DNA from: Dactylonectria macrodidyma
Lineage: Eukaryota > Ascomycota > Sordariomycetes > Hypocreales > Nectriaceae
Assembly (NCBI GenBank): GCA_020744425.1
Contig: JAGMUV010000010.1
Coordinates: 372,001-436,000 of the forward strand
Length of the DNA stretch: 64,000 bases
Direction of reading: 5' to 3'
Shown here piece by piece: positions 48,366 through 59,455 of the stretch; the stretch's first letter is position 1; each line of letters starts with the position of its first letter. The position numbers were made by a program, and so were the translations under genes. Below the pieces are notes generated by a model. That model ran no database searches, was not told the origin of the DNA, and saw only the letters and a list, made by a program, of their open reading frames with translations.

Positions 48366-50115
48366 AATTTCGATCATCCAAGGCAGCCACGTGTTCACAA
48401 TTTCCTTTATTGTTTACAATTCTGAGAGTATTGCTTTGGTTCACCTTCTCACAACACGTGGATTTAATTCGAGATGTTAATCTTGGTCTACGATATAGTA
48501 GTTCCGAGGTTCGGTATATTCTTCACCGGCCACGTTTCATTCATGCCAAGCCGATCAGAACAGTCAAAATTTGGAGGCTTCTAGCTAGCATTATTGCGCA
48601 TCTTATGCGATGATCTCTATGGTGACGAAGGGTCTTATAAGAGGTGGTCGGACATTGGGGTCTATGTATTCAGGTGTGTTTATTAGTGCGATAGACGCTT
48701 CGAACGCAATTTTATGAGGATGAGAATGCTACTGCTCACTCCACCGTCGCTGGTTCCGACGCCGAAGCCGACGACACTCAACGGCCGATAGTTTCGGGGG
48801 CATCGGCGACCAATGAGGACGTGAAACGCGAAGCCAACGATGATGACGGCTTCATAGACCCTGAGACCGTCAAAACCAACTCTACCGATTCACGCTCAAC
48901 CCCTCCCGCAGGTTCTCCCTGTCAATACGCCCAAGCCGAATGAGAGCGTCATCTAATTTTTCGATATGGTGCGGTTTCATGATGATATTGACCACGTCCG
49001 CTTATAGCGACGTGCGCATCTCTCATCAGGCCCGTTGCAGTGACAGGCAGTGATCATTCAACACAAAGCCTTTTGACAATATATCCAACAACCTCTCCCT
49101 TACCCGTCTCGTATCAAAAAATTGTCCATGATTAAAATATTTACATCATAGCACATCCAGCTCATCACCTTCCCATATCCCATCTTCCCAGTGAATAGTT
49201 TCCAAAATCCAATCATCCTCGCCTATCAGATACACGACCAACCACCCCACCACCGGCAGCCTCTCGCTTGTGAAGACGGTAGGATGGCAAGGTGGAACAA
49301 TCTTCGGTTTTTGTGCAGGAGACACATAGCTAATTCGAGTTGAACAGCCTATTCATTTCATTCGGTCAAGTAGAACGTCGCTCGGTATATCGAAGCACGG
49401 GCTACGTCCAAAGTCGGTTGGAGATTGCCCGAAGTGCAGCTGCTCGCCGCCAGTTGCCAATCGCCTAGGACCTCATCTGATCCAAATTTGGAGTTTTCGA
49501 GTCATGGCTGGCCTAAGTTTTAGTTGAACGGTGCTTCGCAAGTTTCCCGAAAGGTTTCCCGAAAGGTTGCCGTATATAGTTAGCACAGAAGCATTTCAAT
49601 CCCGCCATGTTTTCCGACACACCCCACCTCTCACAGCTAGACCATGAATCCTTGATCCCGAGGACGTGGGTGGATGCCAGCCCTAGTGCCTTGGCCGATG
49701 TGGAGGTGGGATATGGAGAAAAGGCAAAGGCGGGGGGCGACAGGGAATCAGTCTTCGAGTTCCAGCGGTCAACTGTCCAAGCAACAGTCCCAAACCAGGC
49801 CCGATGGGGCTTGCACGCCCAGTCCATCCTCGTGCCCTTGTAGTTCTGGGGTAGCAGTCGATCCGGGGTAAAGGAGACCGAAATCGGGAGACTACTAACG
49901 CTAGAGGGCGAGTCTCCTGCCCACAATAGGTGTGTTAGACCACCTCTCTTTATTCTCCCCAGAGTCTGGACCTTCAGTATTAAAAGCGCTGTCTTCTCCA
50001 TCAGAGGCCTACTTTTTCGCCCTGCCCAGCATCTCTCCTCCTTCAGCCGATCCAACAAACCGATCCCGTCCTTCTCCTCCGCAACAAAACCCATTATTGA
50101 GAATCATTGGCAACC
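48366..50115. other. Intergenic: GH78 terminator, coding-like fragment, transporter promoter
   Basis: About 1.75 kb. A coding-like open stretch without ATG is listed at 48695-48943. A 193-codon ATG frame at 50094-49513 on the minus strand lies across the transporter leader and promoter; it has no recognised domain and is not accepted. A tttcccgaaagg direct repeat is present at about 49544-49567. Confidence 0.45.
48695..48943 (+). other. Coding-like open stretch without a start codon
   Basis: 82 codons open from just after a TAG at 48692 to a TGA at 48941, with Asp/Glu/Ser/Thr/Ala-rich content (TVAGSDAEADDTQRP, DDDGFIDPETVKTNS) and many G/C-ending codons. There is no ATG in frame and no recognised domain. 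It may be the tail of a lost gene or a disordered exon. Low support. Confidence 0.25.
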
Positions 50116-51960
50116 ATGTCATCCGAAAAAAAGGGTGCCGGGGACCCGACCGAGCGAGACCATGTCGAGCGCATCGAATCACACGACGACGGCAACCTCA
50201 AACATGTTGACGCCGCCGCCGATGCTGCAGCCAAGGGCCAAGCTATTTCCGGCTACGAGTCTCTTACTCCATGGGAGACGGCGAAGAAATTCAAGCGCTG
50301 TGTTGCTGTCTGTTTTTTTGCAGCCTTCAGTGCGGCTACCGATGGATTCCAGATTGCGTAAGTTGTCAAAAATATAAAACATGTTTGCCACCCGTGCAAA
50401 GTCAGTTGGCAAGAAACTCACAACTACGACTCTAGAATCAACGCTAGCATTATCGCCAACCAGGGTTTCATCCAGGAATTCGCAACCAAGACGAACGACG
50501 AGGGTGAACGCTACCTTGAGTCGCCGATCCTGAGCGCCTGGGGCTCTATTATGTCCGTTGGCCAAATGCTCGGCATGGCTACGATACCCTTTCTCTCGAC
50601 CCGCTTCGGTAGGAAGGCCGCCATGTACACCTTCTGGTGCATCCTTGCTCTGAGCGTCCTGACTGAGTCTCTTGCGAGGATCTGGCCTGTCTGGCTCATC
50701 GGCAAGCTTCTCGCCGGTATTGGTGTTGGGTGTCTGCAGACGACCCTGCCTACCTACATCGCCGAAGTCGCTCCCATTCGCATCCGAGGTTCCCTTCTCA
50801 TGTGCTATAGCTTATGGTGGACTATTGGCTCATTCATGGGTCAGGTTACTCTAAACCAGTTAGCTAAGACGCACCCTACCAAATGGTTGGTGCCTGTCTA
50901 TGTTCAGTGGGCCCAAATTGGCATTATGATCATCATCTACGTCTTTCTCCCTGAGTCACCTGCCTGGTGTGTTACCCGAGGCCATCTAGACCGGGCTAAG
51001 AAAGAACTGCAAAACCTCTATGGCGGCGTTGAGGATTTTAATGTCGACCAGCAAGTCGAGATCATCCTGTTGACTGTCGAGCACGAGAAAGCCGTCGCGG
51101 CCGAGCAGAAGCGGGAAAATTGGTACTCCATCTTCATCGGGGTTGATGGCTTCCGTACGCTCGTTTCTGTCTGGACCAACTTGTCGCAGATGTTCATTGG
51201 TCTGACTCTATTTGGGTCTTTCGGCACCTACTTCTTCCAGCAAGCTGGTATTCCCAACCCTTTCCAAGTCAAGGTCATTACTTCGTCTATCAACATCGCT
51301 GCAGTCCTCGGTGCCGTATTTTTGGCTGACCGGTTTGGACGCCGATTGCTTGCCTGTGTTGCGACGACTGTCTGTCTAATTGCTTGCGTAGCAATTGGCA
51401 TCTTAGGTGTTGTGCCACGGTCGGACGCTTCCAACTACATTTTTGTTGTCTTTGCCGTCTTTTGGAGTAAGTCGACGACTAAGAACTTCCCAACTGCAGT
51501 TGGCTCAGGAAAACAACTGACGTGTATCACAAGACATCGGCTTGAACTGTAACGGCGCTGCCGGCTGGGGTTTCGTCGGTGAAATTTCCTCTCAACGACT
51601 TCGGCATTATACTGCTGGTCTCGGTTCTTCCTTGATCTGTATTGTTGCTATTGCTATGAATAACCTGGTACCCTATATGGTGAACGCTAATGAGTGGAAC
51701 TGGGGACTCAAGACGGCCTGGTTCTACGTTGGTGTCGGCTTTCCTTTTACTGTTGGAATGTGGTTCTTAATTCCGGAGACTGCAGGGTAAGTAGGAAAGC
51801 GTAAAGCTGATCTCTCAAACATAGCAAGCCCGCTAACAGGTGGTTTAGTCGCTCGGCTGCTGAGCTGGACGAACTCTTCCAACGCAAGATCAAGCCCTGG
51901 CGATTCCACAAGACCGAGACAGCCACCCAGAGATTGCTCAAGGAAGAACAGGAAAACTGA
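50116..51960 (+). CDS. MFS sugar/oligosaccharide transporter
   Basis: Proton-coupled sugar porter of the plasma membrane, 545 residues. Four exons: 50116-50357, 50436-51466, 51534-51786 and 51849-51960; introns of 78, 67 and 62 nt have GTAAGT-type donors and the frame is kept. The start ATG at 50116 lies in CAACCATGTC. A hydrophilic N-terminus (about 75 residues, SGYESLTPWETAKKFKRC) precedes 12 predicted membrane helices. Sugar-porter motifs are present: STRFGRKAA after helix 2, LPESPAW after helix 6, ADRFGRR in the second half and PETAG at the end of helix 12. The central loop carries charged residues typical of fungal maltose/oligosaccharide permeases rather than small hexose carriers. It follows the GH78 gene in the same direction and probably supplies the substrate of the two cytosolic glycosidases. 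The exact sugar cannot be read from sequence. Confidence 0.9.
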
Positions 51961-52668
51961 AAAGGATGACTTGCCAAAAGAGGCCTGGCTCAGATAGCTG
52001 ACGCTTTGGATGGTATTGGAAGAGCGTCTATATTGGACTGTCATTATCATTTTACTTTCCAAACTTTCGATGGTGCTGGAAGACTTAGCAGTATTTCCAG
52101 CCAGAGTGTGGTGGGAGTAGTGTGACTTGATATTTATCACTGAAATCCTGGTAATGCCTCTCCTGTTTCTTCATGATTAGTGCGTCTCTCGGGTTTTTAA
52201 ACATATCACAGGCTTGCTCCGTCACTACAAAAGTCCCTTCCAGTACTTGTCCAACTGTTTACAAAAAGGGCGGGGAACCTATCTACATCAATCACCTGAC
52301 AAGCAGAAGAGATAGATGTAGTTGATTAGTAATGAAACAGAAATGTGGATAGATCGAGGTAGGCTGCATGTAGAGACAGAGACATACATCTATGCCTTAA
52401 GCGAGGAAAGTGTAACTAGGAAGGGAAGAGTGCCTCCTCCCACTTCCAACTAATAGCACCTCGAGACACTTCAAGACGTGATAATTAGTGTCTAGTAGCA
52501 CACTTATGGGTTCGTTTGTCTTAATCTTAGGTAATACCCTGTCTAAATCCACCGTTTTGATAAGAACTGTAAGTGCGCATCTTCGGGACAAGAGCGATCT
52601 TATTTGCGAGTTGCTGATCAATATTACCATCGTGATACTTGGACAGATCGACCGGGATATTGAGTGCG
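51961..52668. other. Intergenic, transporter terminator
   Basis: About 700 bases without a supported gene. Short chance frames only. Confidence 0.45.
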
Positions 52669-53139
52669 ATGCCCAACGCGACCATGTACTATGCCGGTGG
52701 TGTCGTAATGAACCTCGCCCAGGACATCGAAGATCTTCGCCTTACCTTCTGCACCTACTCCGACGCAGCTCCTCATAACCACATCTACAGCGTCATCTTC
52801 GGTGAAGGCGACTAGATTGTGGCGCTTGCTCATGCGGGTGGTGTCAATGGTGGTCCTGTTCCTGAACTTTCCGGCGATTTTTGGTCGCCCACTATGCGGA
52901 GTGTGAGCTTCGATCTCATGACCATTGTCCATTAGCACGGAGGATGAACGATGGAGGAATACCTGTGGTCTGGCAATCCTCTAACGTACCGCCAGCTTGG
53001 AGTCGTGCCCATCCCACCAGCAGATGACCTCCCCGATATCGAACTGAACCCTTGCACCACTGCTCTCTCCACTAAGTCAGGCACCAACAACGCCAAAGCT
53101 GACAACTTAGTAGTAGTTAACATCCCGCGGCGTTTGTAA
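52669..53139 (+). pseudogene. Unrecognised reading frame with three internal stops
   Basis: From an ATG at 52669 one single frame stays coding-like for 156 codons to the TAA at 53137-53139, interrupted by TAG at 52813, TAG at 52933 and TGA at 52945. The first part reads MPNATMYYAGGVVMNLAQDI and HNHIYSVIFGEGD; the last part (YLWSGNPLTYRQLGVVPIP) opens with its own ATG at 52951. Pieces before and after the stops keep the same frame and similar codon use, which suggests a gene recently inactivated by point changes. I do not recognise the family. The stops could not be removed by plausible introns. Confidence 0.4.
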
Positions 53140-54879
53140 AGCCATAACTCCACATGGAAACGGACACGTAAGTCGATGCGTCTCTAAGTCTTTGCTGATG
53201 TGTGGCAATAAGGGTCGTATTAGGCAGAAATGCACTTATTAAAGCGCCTTCTGGAAGATAACTAATAAGCAAGCACGTCTTATCCCTATCGTATTGAAGC
53301 TGACATCGGGTGGAATTGGGCAGCAATGATACTACGTAAGGCACTAGCCTAACGTCTGCAACTGTAACCGATTTACGTCGGTCTTCTAGAGATAAAATAT
53401 GTGACCTCTTTATCCTATCCTTTGATCCTTTCAGGTCTCAGATTTTTATCTAAGAAGTCGAACAGCAGCTATGGAAACCCAGGTATAATATCAGTATTAC
53501 ATCTTACAATTTCTGCTGCGGAATTTTGCCTATCCATTTAAGTTAGTAACGAGATCTAAGAAGAGAGGCAAGCCTAAAACGGGAATGTTTAAGGGCAATA
53601 AGGTTCTGAATATCCTAGACCTCTCTTTTCAAGGTCGAGCCGCCTCGTGAATACAAGGACATTGGCAGAACCATCTCCCCGTCGCGGAAACAAAACGCCA
53701 AGGACAGCCTAGCTCCTCGCACAGCTAGGAAGCTAGATGCCCTCATCGGGTCCATGGTCACTTCGCCTGGTTGAAAAGGGCCGGCACTAAGGAAACAGGA
53801 AAATTCGCAAGAAACGGCCGGGCTTGGGGATGTCTTATTGACGGGAGGGAGAAGGGTAACGACATCGGCAACTAATGTGAGCACTCGGGTCTTGAGAGAG
53901 ACCAACACCTTAGTCATTGCCAGTAGGCGCGTTACAGAACGCCTCCCCCACTACGGACGCCTCCCTCACTACGGACTTGGTTGCCAAGGCACCATCACTG
54001 CCGGTCTAGGGTGGGTACCTTACCTTAGTAACTTAATACCGGCGTTGCTTTGAATTCGAATCGCGAGTCGGAGTACGGTGCATGCGGCTTGCAGGCTAGA
54101 CGTAATTGTCTCTAGGGACATGTCAAAGTACTAAGGCGGTATAATACAATAAAGACTTTGCAATAAGGAGTCATTTTGCCTTTAAGTCAGTGGAGCTATT
54201 CTTCCTCACTAGATGCGTCATCAAACCAGCACTAGCTAGTATTGTACCTTCGCCTAATCATCGTACGAAAAACTGTCTTCAATAAGACACTCGTTTAGGT
54301 CAAATCTAAACGCTATTAGCACAAAAGCTGAAATGGGTATTCGGACACAGCCGTGCCAATCGGATATATAGTAGGCTGACGCTGATCTGTAGTAGGGCTG
54401 GAGCAAACTGGTTGTGGGCGGAGATTATTGACTCTTCTAACTAGGCTTAGTGGCCTCCTCGCCGTCCTCATGAAGGATATCTTGGCCCCAGCTATTTACC
54501 CCCCCATAATTGGACACGTCATTCCAACACCTTCACAGGGCTAACTAACGCAAGAGTGCAGCCACACAAGCCCCGACCCGCACATCTGCCCATGCGATTC
54601 GCTGTGCCTTTCGCACTTATCCATTCTTTTATCGGTGACGATTGCGATAACCGTACTCGTCTCGGCAGTGGGCATTGTAGCCACACTGGCTGGCACGACT
54701 CGAGCCGCCATTCCTATTGCCGACCATGCCAGAGACCCTTCGATTCTCCAGCCGCTCTGCGACGGCAGCACATACGTGACTCCTCGAGACACCACGGCTT
54801 CCCCGATTGTCCCTCGACCGCGATGTCCTTATTATTATATAAGCGGCGATCTGGAGAGGCACGCACAACGAAATGATGC

Positions 54880-54923
54880 GTTCCGACTGCATTCCGACTA
54901 CATTCCGACTACATTCCGACTAC
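54880..54923. repeat. 11-bp tandem repeat, four copies of attccgactac
   Basis: The unit attccgactac is repeated three times exactly at 54891-54923, preceded by a variant gttccgactgc at 54880-54890. Confidence 0.85.
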
Positions 54924-55455
54924 GCCCCTTGCGACTCGCACCCAATAGTGCGCACATAGATCAGCATTTGCCTTTTTCCCACGACGACCATGGCAAACAC
55001 TTCTGGCTGCTAAAAGTGCGATGGCGGAGCAAGAAGCGGAGCGCATGGATGCAACCAGCGTCTAATTGGTCCGGCATTCACCGCTGTCTGCAGACGGGAC
55101 GAGCCACCCCGCGCCAAGTTCAGACTGTAGAAGGCAAGGCGTCCCATGTCACTCGCAAAACCACCGGCCGTGCATTGCATGGGCTTGACAGGGTGTGCTT
55201 GCAAACAGACCCTTTCTGGAGGGTAATTACTTCTGTCAAACGTCGGGGGAGGGGCTTGCTCCCTTCGCGTGACCAAGTTGCTGGGACCGCCACGGACTGC
55301 TGGGACGGACCGCAGGGATGGGAGAGTCTCGGGGGGCATCGAGCACAGACTCGGCTCAGCTAGCCTCTGTATGGTTTGGCGTATGGTGCGGCGTTCCCGC
55401 CATCAGCTAGCTGACCAGTCTGTTGGGGATGGCCCCAAAGGCGAGACCGAAAGCT

Positions 55456-55531
55456 TACTACGTAGCATGTAGCACGTACTGTAGGTACGTAGGTACGTAG
55501 CACGTAGTAGCCTGTACGTAGTACGCAGTAG
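55456..55531. repeat. Clustered tacgta/gtagcacgta repeats
   Basis: The palindrome tacgta and the words gtagcacgta and gtaggtacgta recur at short intervals over 75 bases. Strong hairpin potential. No coding use. Confidence 0.6.
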
Positions 55532-55698
55532 GTTAGCAGTTTAGGTAGGGAGGAGGACCTTACAAGCGCAGCCAGCTCTGAAGCACCTGATTGCATGAAC
55601 ACTGATCCGGCCCCCGCCCACGATGAAGCCCTGGGATTCCAATGTACCCGATGCCCTTTTTTTTTTGCTTTCCTGCCCGTACGATGAATTATTTCGCC

Positions 55699-55823
55699 GT
55701 CCTCCTCCCCTCCCTTCCCCTCCTCCCTCCCGTCCTTCCCCCACCGCTTCCGTCTCTTCCTCCGTCTCTACCTCCGTCTCCACCTCCGTATCTACTTCCG
55801 TGTCTTCCATCTCCGCCTCCGTG
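55699..55823. repeat. Pyrimidine-rich repeat, unit about cctccgtctcta
   Basis: Almost pure C/T on the plus strand, with six or more copies of a 12-base unit built from cctccg and tctcta/tctcca. It lies 137-261 bases before the ATG of the LaeA-like gene, in its probable leader or core promoter, where CT-rich tracts are common in filamentous fungi. Confidence 0.7.
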
Positions 55824-55959
55824 TCGACCCTTGGCCTCCGGCATCTCTGGCCGTTCTCCACTACTTCCACTACCACCATCACCACCACCACCACCACCGA
55901 AAATCACGACGTCGAGTTCAGTTCGACAAGCACTACAGCTACAGCAACAGCCTGCCGCC

Positions 55960-57341
55960 ATGGACGACGGCGACCCCGGAACCAGCACTCGCCCGGTTGA
56001 TCCTCCCTCCTCGTCCGCCAGCAGCTCCTCCATCGCCGTCGGCACCTCCACCGACGCTGCCATCATCAAGAGCACCGAGGACGGCGAGTTCTCTTCGCTT
56101 GACGACGAAACCCGCAGCCTCACCAACAGCATCCGCCAGCACATCGTCCAAGGTGGCCTGCGGTACCATGCCTACCATGCCGGCAAATATGTCTTCCCCA
56201 ACGACGAGAATGAGCAGTACCGCGAGGACCTGAAACACAACCTCACCGTCTACCTGTGCGACGGCGAGCTCTTCTTCGCTCCCATCCACCACCAGCTCGA
56301 GGATGGCGCCGAGGTGCTGGATCTAGGTGCGTTCGCCGGGACCCGTAACTTGGGTATGGGAAATTGGTTCGCATTGGGCTGACTGCAAGTTCTATAGGGA
56401 CGGGAACCGGCAAATGGTGCATTGAATGTGCGTTTTTTCACTACCCTTTCTGGCCCCCACGGCTGTTGGTGGCGAAGCGCACGAGCGAGCCCCTCATTTC
56501 GACCCAAGCTGTCGGGTCTCACTCATTTCTCACATTCCCTCCCCCAGACAGTATTGTTTGTACCCCGGTTCGCTAACTGGTCGCATAGTGGCCGATATCT
56601 ATCCCGAGTCAACATTTCAAGGCATGGACCTGTCACCGATACAGCCGGACTGGATCCCCGAAAATGTCTCATTCGTCGTCGACGACATTGAGCACGAAGC
56701 GGGGTGGACGTACCCTGAAAACAAGTTTGATTACATTCACATGCGACACACCCTACCCTTTGTACGAGACCGCCCAGAGCTATGGGAGAGGATATATCAG
56801 TTTGCCTCCCCATGCTCCAGAGTACTGACCTCATGTTTCATCCCCTGCTAACCCAATTCCTAGACACTTAAAGCCCGGCGGGTGGTTTGAGCTCCAGGAG
56901 TTTCACTACACAGCGGCTTGCGATGATAGCTCCTGCGACGGGCCTTACGCATGGCGCGACTTCATCAATTACCTCGAGGCTGGCATGGCGAACCTGGGGA
57001 CCGACATGCACGGTATCCTAAAGGCAGAAGAAGAACTTGCCGCGGCTGGCTTTGAGGAATTGCGGGTCAAGCAGTTGAAATGCCCAGTCGGGCCCTGGGC
57101 CAAGAAAAAGAAACTCCAGGAAAGCGGCCACGTCCTGCGAGATGTCATCCTGTGTGGCGTCAACGGCCTCGCGAGAAGGCCTTTCCGCGATGGCCTCAAC
57201 TGGACCGACATCCAAATCGAGGTGTTCCTTGTCGATGTGCGAAAAGCAATTACCGCCGAGGAGAGCAACGGTCTGCCCAAGTTCCATTCATACTATCCCT
57301 TTCGCAGCGTCTGGTGCCGCAAACCTCTGAATGCGGCATAA
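55960..57341 (+). CDS. LaeA-like SAM-dependent methyltransferase
   Basis: Class I methyltransferase of the LaeA/UMTA-like group, 361 residues. Four exons: 55960-56326, 56398-56427, 56589-56799 and 56864-57341. The ATG has an ideal context (CCGCCATGG). The 30-nt second exon completes motif I (EVLDLGTGTGKWCIELAD). The third intron uses a GTTTGC donor and GCTAACC branch point and restores RIYQHLKPGGWFELQEF, a hallmark of the group. Acidic SAM contact: MDLSPIQPDW and VDDIEHEAGW. The N-terminal 60 residues are Ser/Thr/Ala-rich and disordered. The family includes global regulators of secondary metabolism and also pathway methyltransferases. Its place beside an OMT, a type III PKS and a monooxygenase suggests a cluster role, either tailoring or local control. 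Unusual features are the very short second exon and the repeat-rich leader. Substrate unknown. Confidence 0.86.
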
Positions 57342-58006
57342 CGGGCTCGGTGACTAGGTACTGGCGACAGTTGAATCTTCCAGGGAGAAGGAAAGACTTT
57401 GTGGCATTCAAGGGCTAAAGGCAAATTTTACGCTTTAGCTGAACATGTCGAGCAGCGAAAGACGCGGATTTGGACCGCGGTGGGAGGGTGTATGCCCGAG
57501 CCTCAAGATGTGGAGCACGTGAGAGAGGCCATTTGGGATAACGGTGTATATGAATGTTTACAATTGCTCGGCGTCCATCTTTGTCACGTTTCCGGTGCTC
57601 TTGGAGAAGAGTCGAGCGGCCCAACCGTCGAGGACGACGTTATTCTATTAGAAAAGTGAAGACGTTCCCCGCGGTGGTTGGTTTCCTGCGATGACAAATG
57701 CGCGAGGTTCGCGTTCCGGATGGTAATGTTGAACGACCAAAACGAATATGATACCGGACGCCCAGCGAATGGTCGAGTTCTGTACCGGTTCGACACAATA
57801 CTGTCGACCGAGAGATAGGCTAGCGAGCATTGTACTCGGGGACAAAACTCAAGCTTACCATAATCTATTCTCATTTCTAGAGCCAAGCTCTTAGGGCATT
57901 TCACGAATGATAATCTTGAGACAAATCCCACGGCAATCATTTGTTTTAACGAAATTTAACGGGAAAAAAGGGAGAATACCAGTTCACCTGACTCTTCTGC
58001 AACCTA
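57342..58006. other. Intergenic, convergent gene ends
   Basis: About 660 bases between two converging methyltransferase genes. Short chance frames only; probably both terminators. Confidence 0.5.
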
Positions 58007-59455
58007 CTAAGCAAGTTCACACTCGATGATCGCCTCTACGCCGTGTCCTGGGTCCCAAAATTTGCAAATCTTCAGGCCACAGCGCTTTTCAAGAAGCTCC
58101 CGCCAGTCATCTTCCGTTCGCTCCCGCGCACTAAACATGACCATCATGTACAAATCCAGATACGTCGCCTCCCAGTTCGCTCCCACGGCGGGGATGACGT
58201 GCTCGTTCAGGAGGAACTTGCTGTAACCCGGTATCATGGCCTCCTTGACTTGCTTCACGATCTCGACGCATTTGTCATCTGGGTAGTCGTGCAGAATTTG
58301 GTGCGTGTAGTATGCTCGAGCCCCCTTGACTGGCTGCGGAGTTAGGAAATCGTATGGCATACGCTCGATATCCTCTTCCAGATTGGTGATCTTGTCGAGG
58401 ACCCGCGGCAGGTCTTGCAGAATGAGGCGACCTGGGGCATTGGGATACTTGCGACGAAACTCAGCCAGGTCATGACCATAGCTGCCTCCGATGTCGACAA
58501 GCATCACGGGTTTCCCGTTGTCGCCCTCATGGTCGAAATCGGAGATGAGGTTGTCTTGTACTGGGTAGACTTCTGGATCCATCCAGCTAGGTCGACCGAG
58601 GCGGTAGCCGCCCATGTGGTTGTTGAATTGTGTTGCATAAGGGGGATTTGCCTGCAGCCAGTCGAAGAAGGGCATTTCCGTTCGGTGGCCAAAGGTCTGA
58701 GGGTTATTTGAAAGGTCTTTTGGAGACCGGTACCCGTTCATCTTCAGCCACTTGTGGAAGTATGCCATAGGTTCGATCTTGGCGTAGGCGCTACATGGGG
58801 GTCAGCCCTCACATATTCACCGGGATGAACGACAACCACAGATAACTCACTATAAAGGATACCCGTCTGCGACGATAGGTATAGCCATAGCCTTTGTAAA
58901 ATTAGTGGGCTTATACTCGTCAGGGCCCGTTTGGCAAATGTATCCCATGGCTGCAAGATGCCTCAGGATGCGTCCTGTTGAGCTGTAAGCAAAGGCTTGC
59001 GCTACATGTGTCAGCCACAACGGCTTAACTCACGCAAGAGATCGACCTCGAATCCCAGTGCCTTGGCTAGGCTCTCAACCTGATGTGGGCTTCCTCCCCC
59101 AGTGGCCATCTGCTTGAAGAGCCCAACGTCGTTCCCCAGTGCAAGGCAAAAAAAGGAAGCAGTCTGAAAAGGTCAGCAGATAAGACCTCGAGGGACACAG
59201 TTTGTGTTTCCTCACTTGTGCACCGCAATGCTTCAGCATGGTTTCTCGAGGAGTCTCTAGAGCACGCACGAGAGATCTTGCCTTCTCCAACAATGCGAGG
59301 CGACTGTCACGGTCGTCACCCGACAGATTCTTGCCGAGGGCTGAGATATCATCAAGTAAACTGGGGACGGCGCCGATGTCACACGGGGACGATGCAATGG
59401 AGATGTCAATCATTTCTTGACCCCCAATATTACTAGTACCTTCGGATGTCGCCAT
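58007..59455 (-). CDS. COMT-type O-methyltransferase
   Basis: SAM-dependent O-methyltransferase of the plant-COMT/fungal sterigmatocystin-OMT family, 425 residues; likely acts on a phenolic or pyrone hydroxyl. Four exons: 59455-59216, 59163-59034, 58974-58851 and 58790-58007; introns of 52, 59 and 60 nt. Splicing restores the dimerisation part (ETPRETMLKHCGAQ, then LLRRILRHLAAMGYICQTGP) and the linker TNFTKAMAIPIVADGYPL. The SAM motif is LVDIGGSYGHDLAEF. The catalytic base is the His in QILHDYPDDKC, and a later Glu lies in FLLNEHVIP. The ATG at 59455 gives MATSEGTSN; an ATG at 59563 would add 36 hydrophobic residues and is less likely. It is transcribed divergently from the type III PKS gene across 970 bases, a common arrangement for cluster partners, and probably methylates the PKS product. 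Confidence 0.9.

Larger units (their letters stand above)
53140..55959. other. Intergenic with several short tandem repeats
   Basis: About 2.8 kb. Bases 53380-53560 are AT-rich. A near-duplicate, cgcctccc(c/t)cactacgga, occurs twice at 53940-53979. A 242-codon plus frame at 54635-55363 contains repeat DNA and has no recognised domain; I do not accept it. Three repeat patches are listed separately. The right end is the long pyrimidine-rich leader of the methyltransferase gene. Confidence 0.45.

Noticed and set aside
49513..50094. 193-codon ATG frame on the minus strand
   Set aside because: It lies antisense across the leader and promoter of the sugar transporter, has no recognised domain, and its composition mirrors that of the overlapping leader.
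54045..54075. gaattcgaatcgcgag stretch resembling a tRNA T-loop
   Set aside because: No matching acceptor stem, D-arm or A-box/B-box spacing could be built around it.
54635..55363. 242-codon plus-strand frame
   Set aside because: It runs through the 11-base tandem repeat, has no recognised domain and no convincing start context; probably chance in GC-rich DNA.
55689..56144. Minus-strand frame rich in Glu/Thr and Gly/Arg
   Set aside because: Complement of the pyrimidine repeat and of the first exon of the LaeA-like gene; composition is caused by the repeat.
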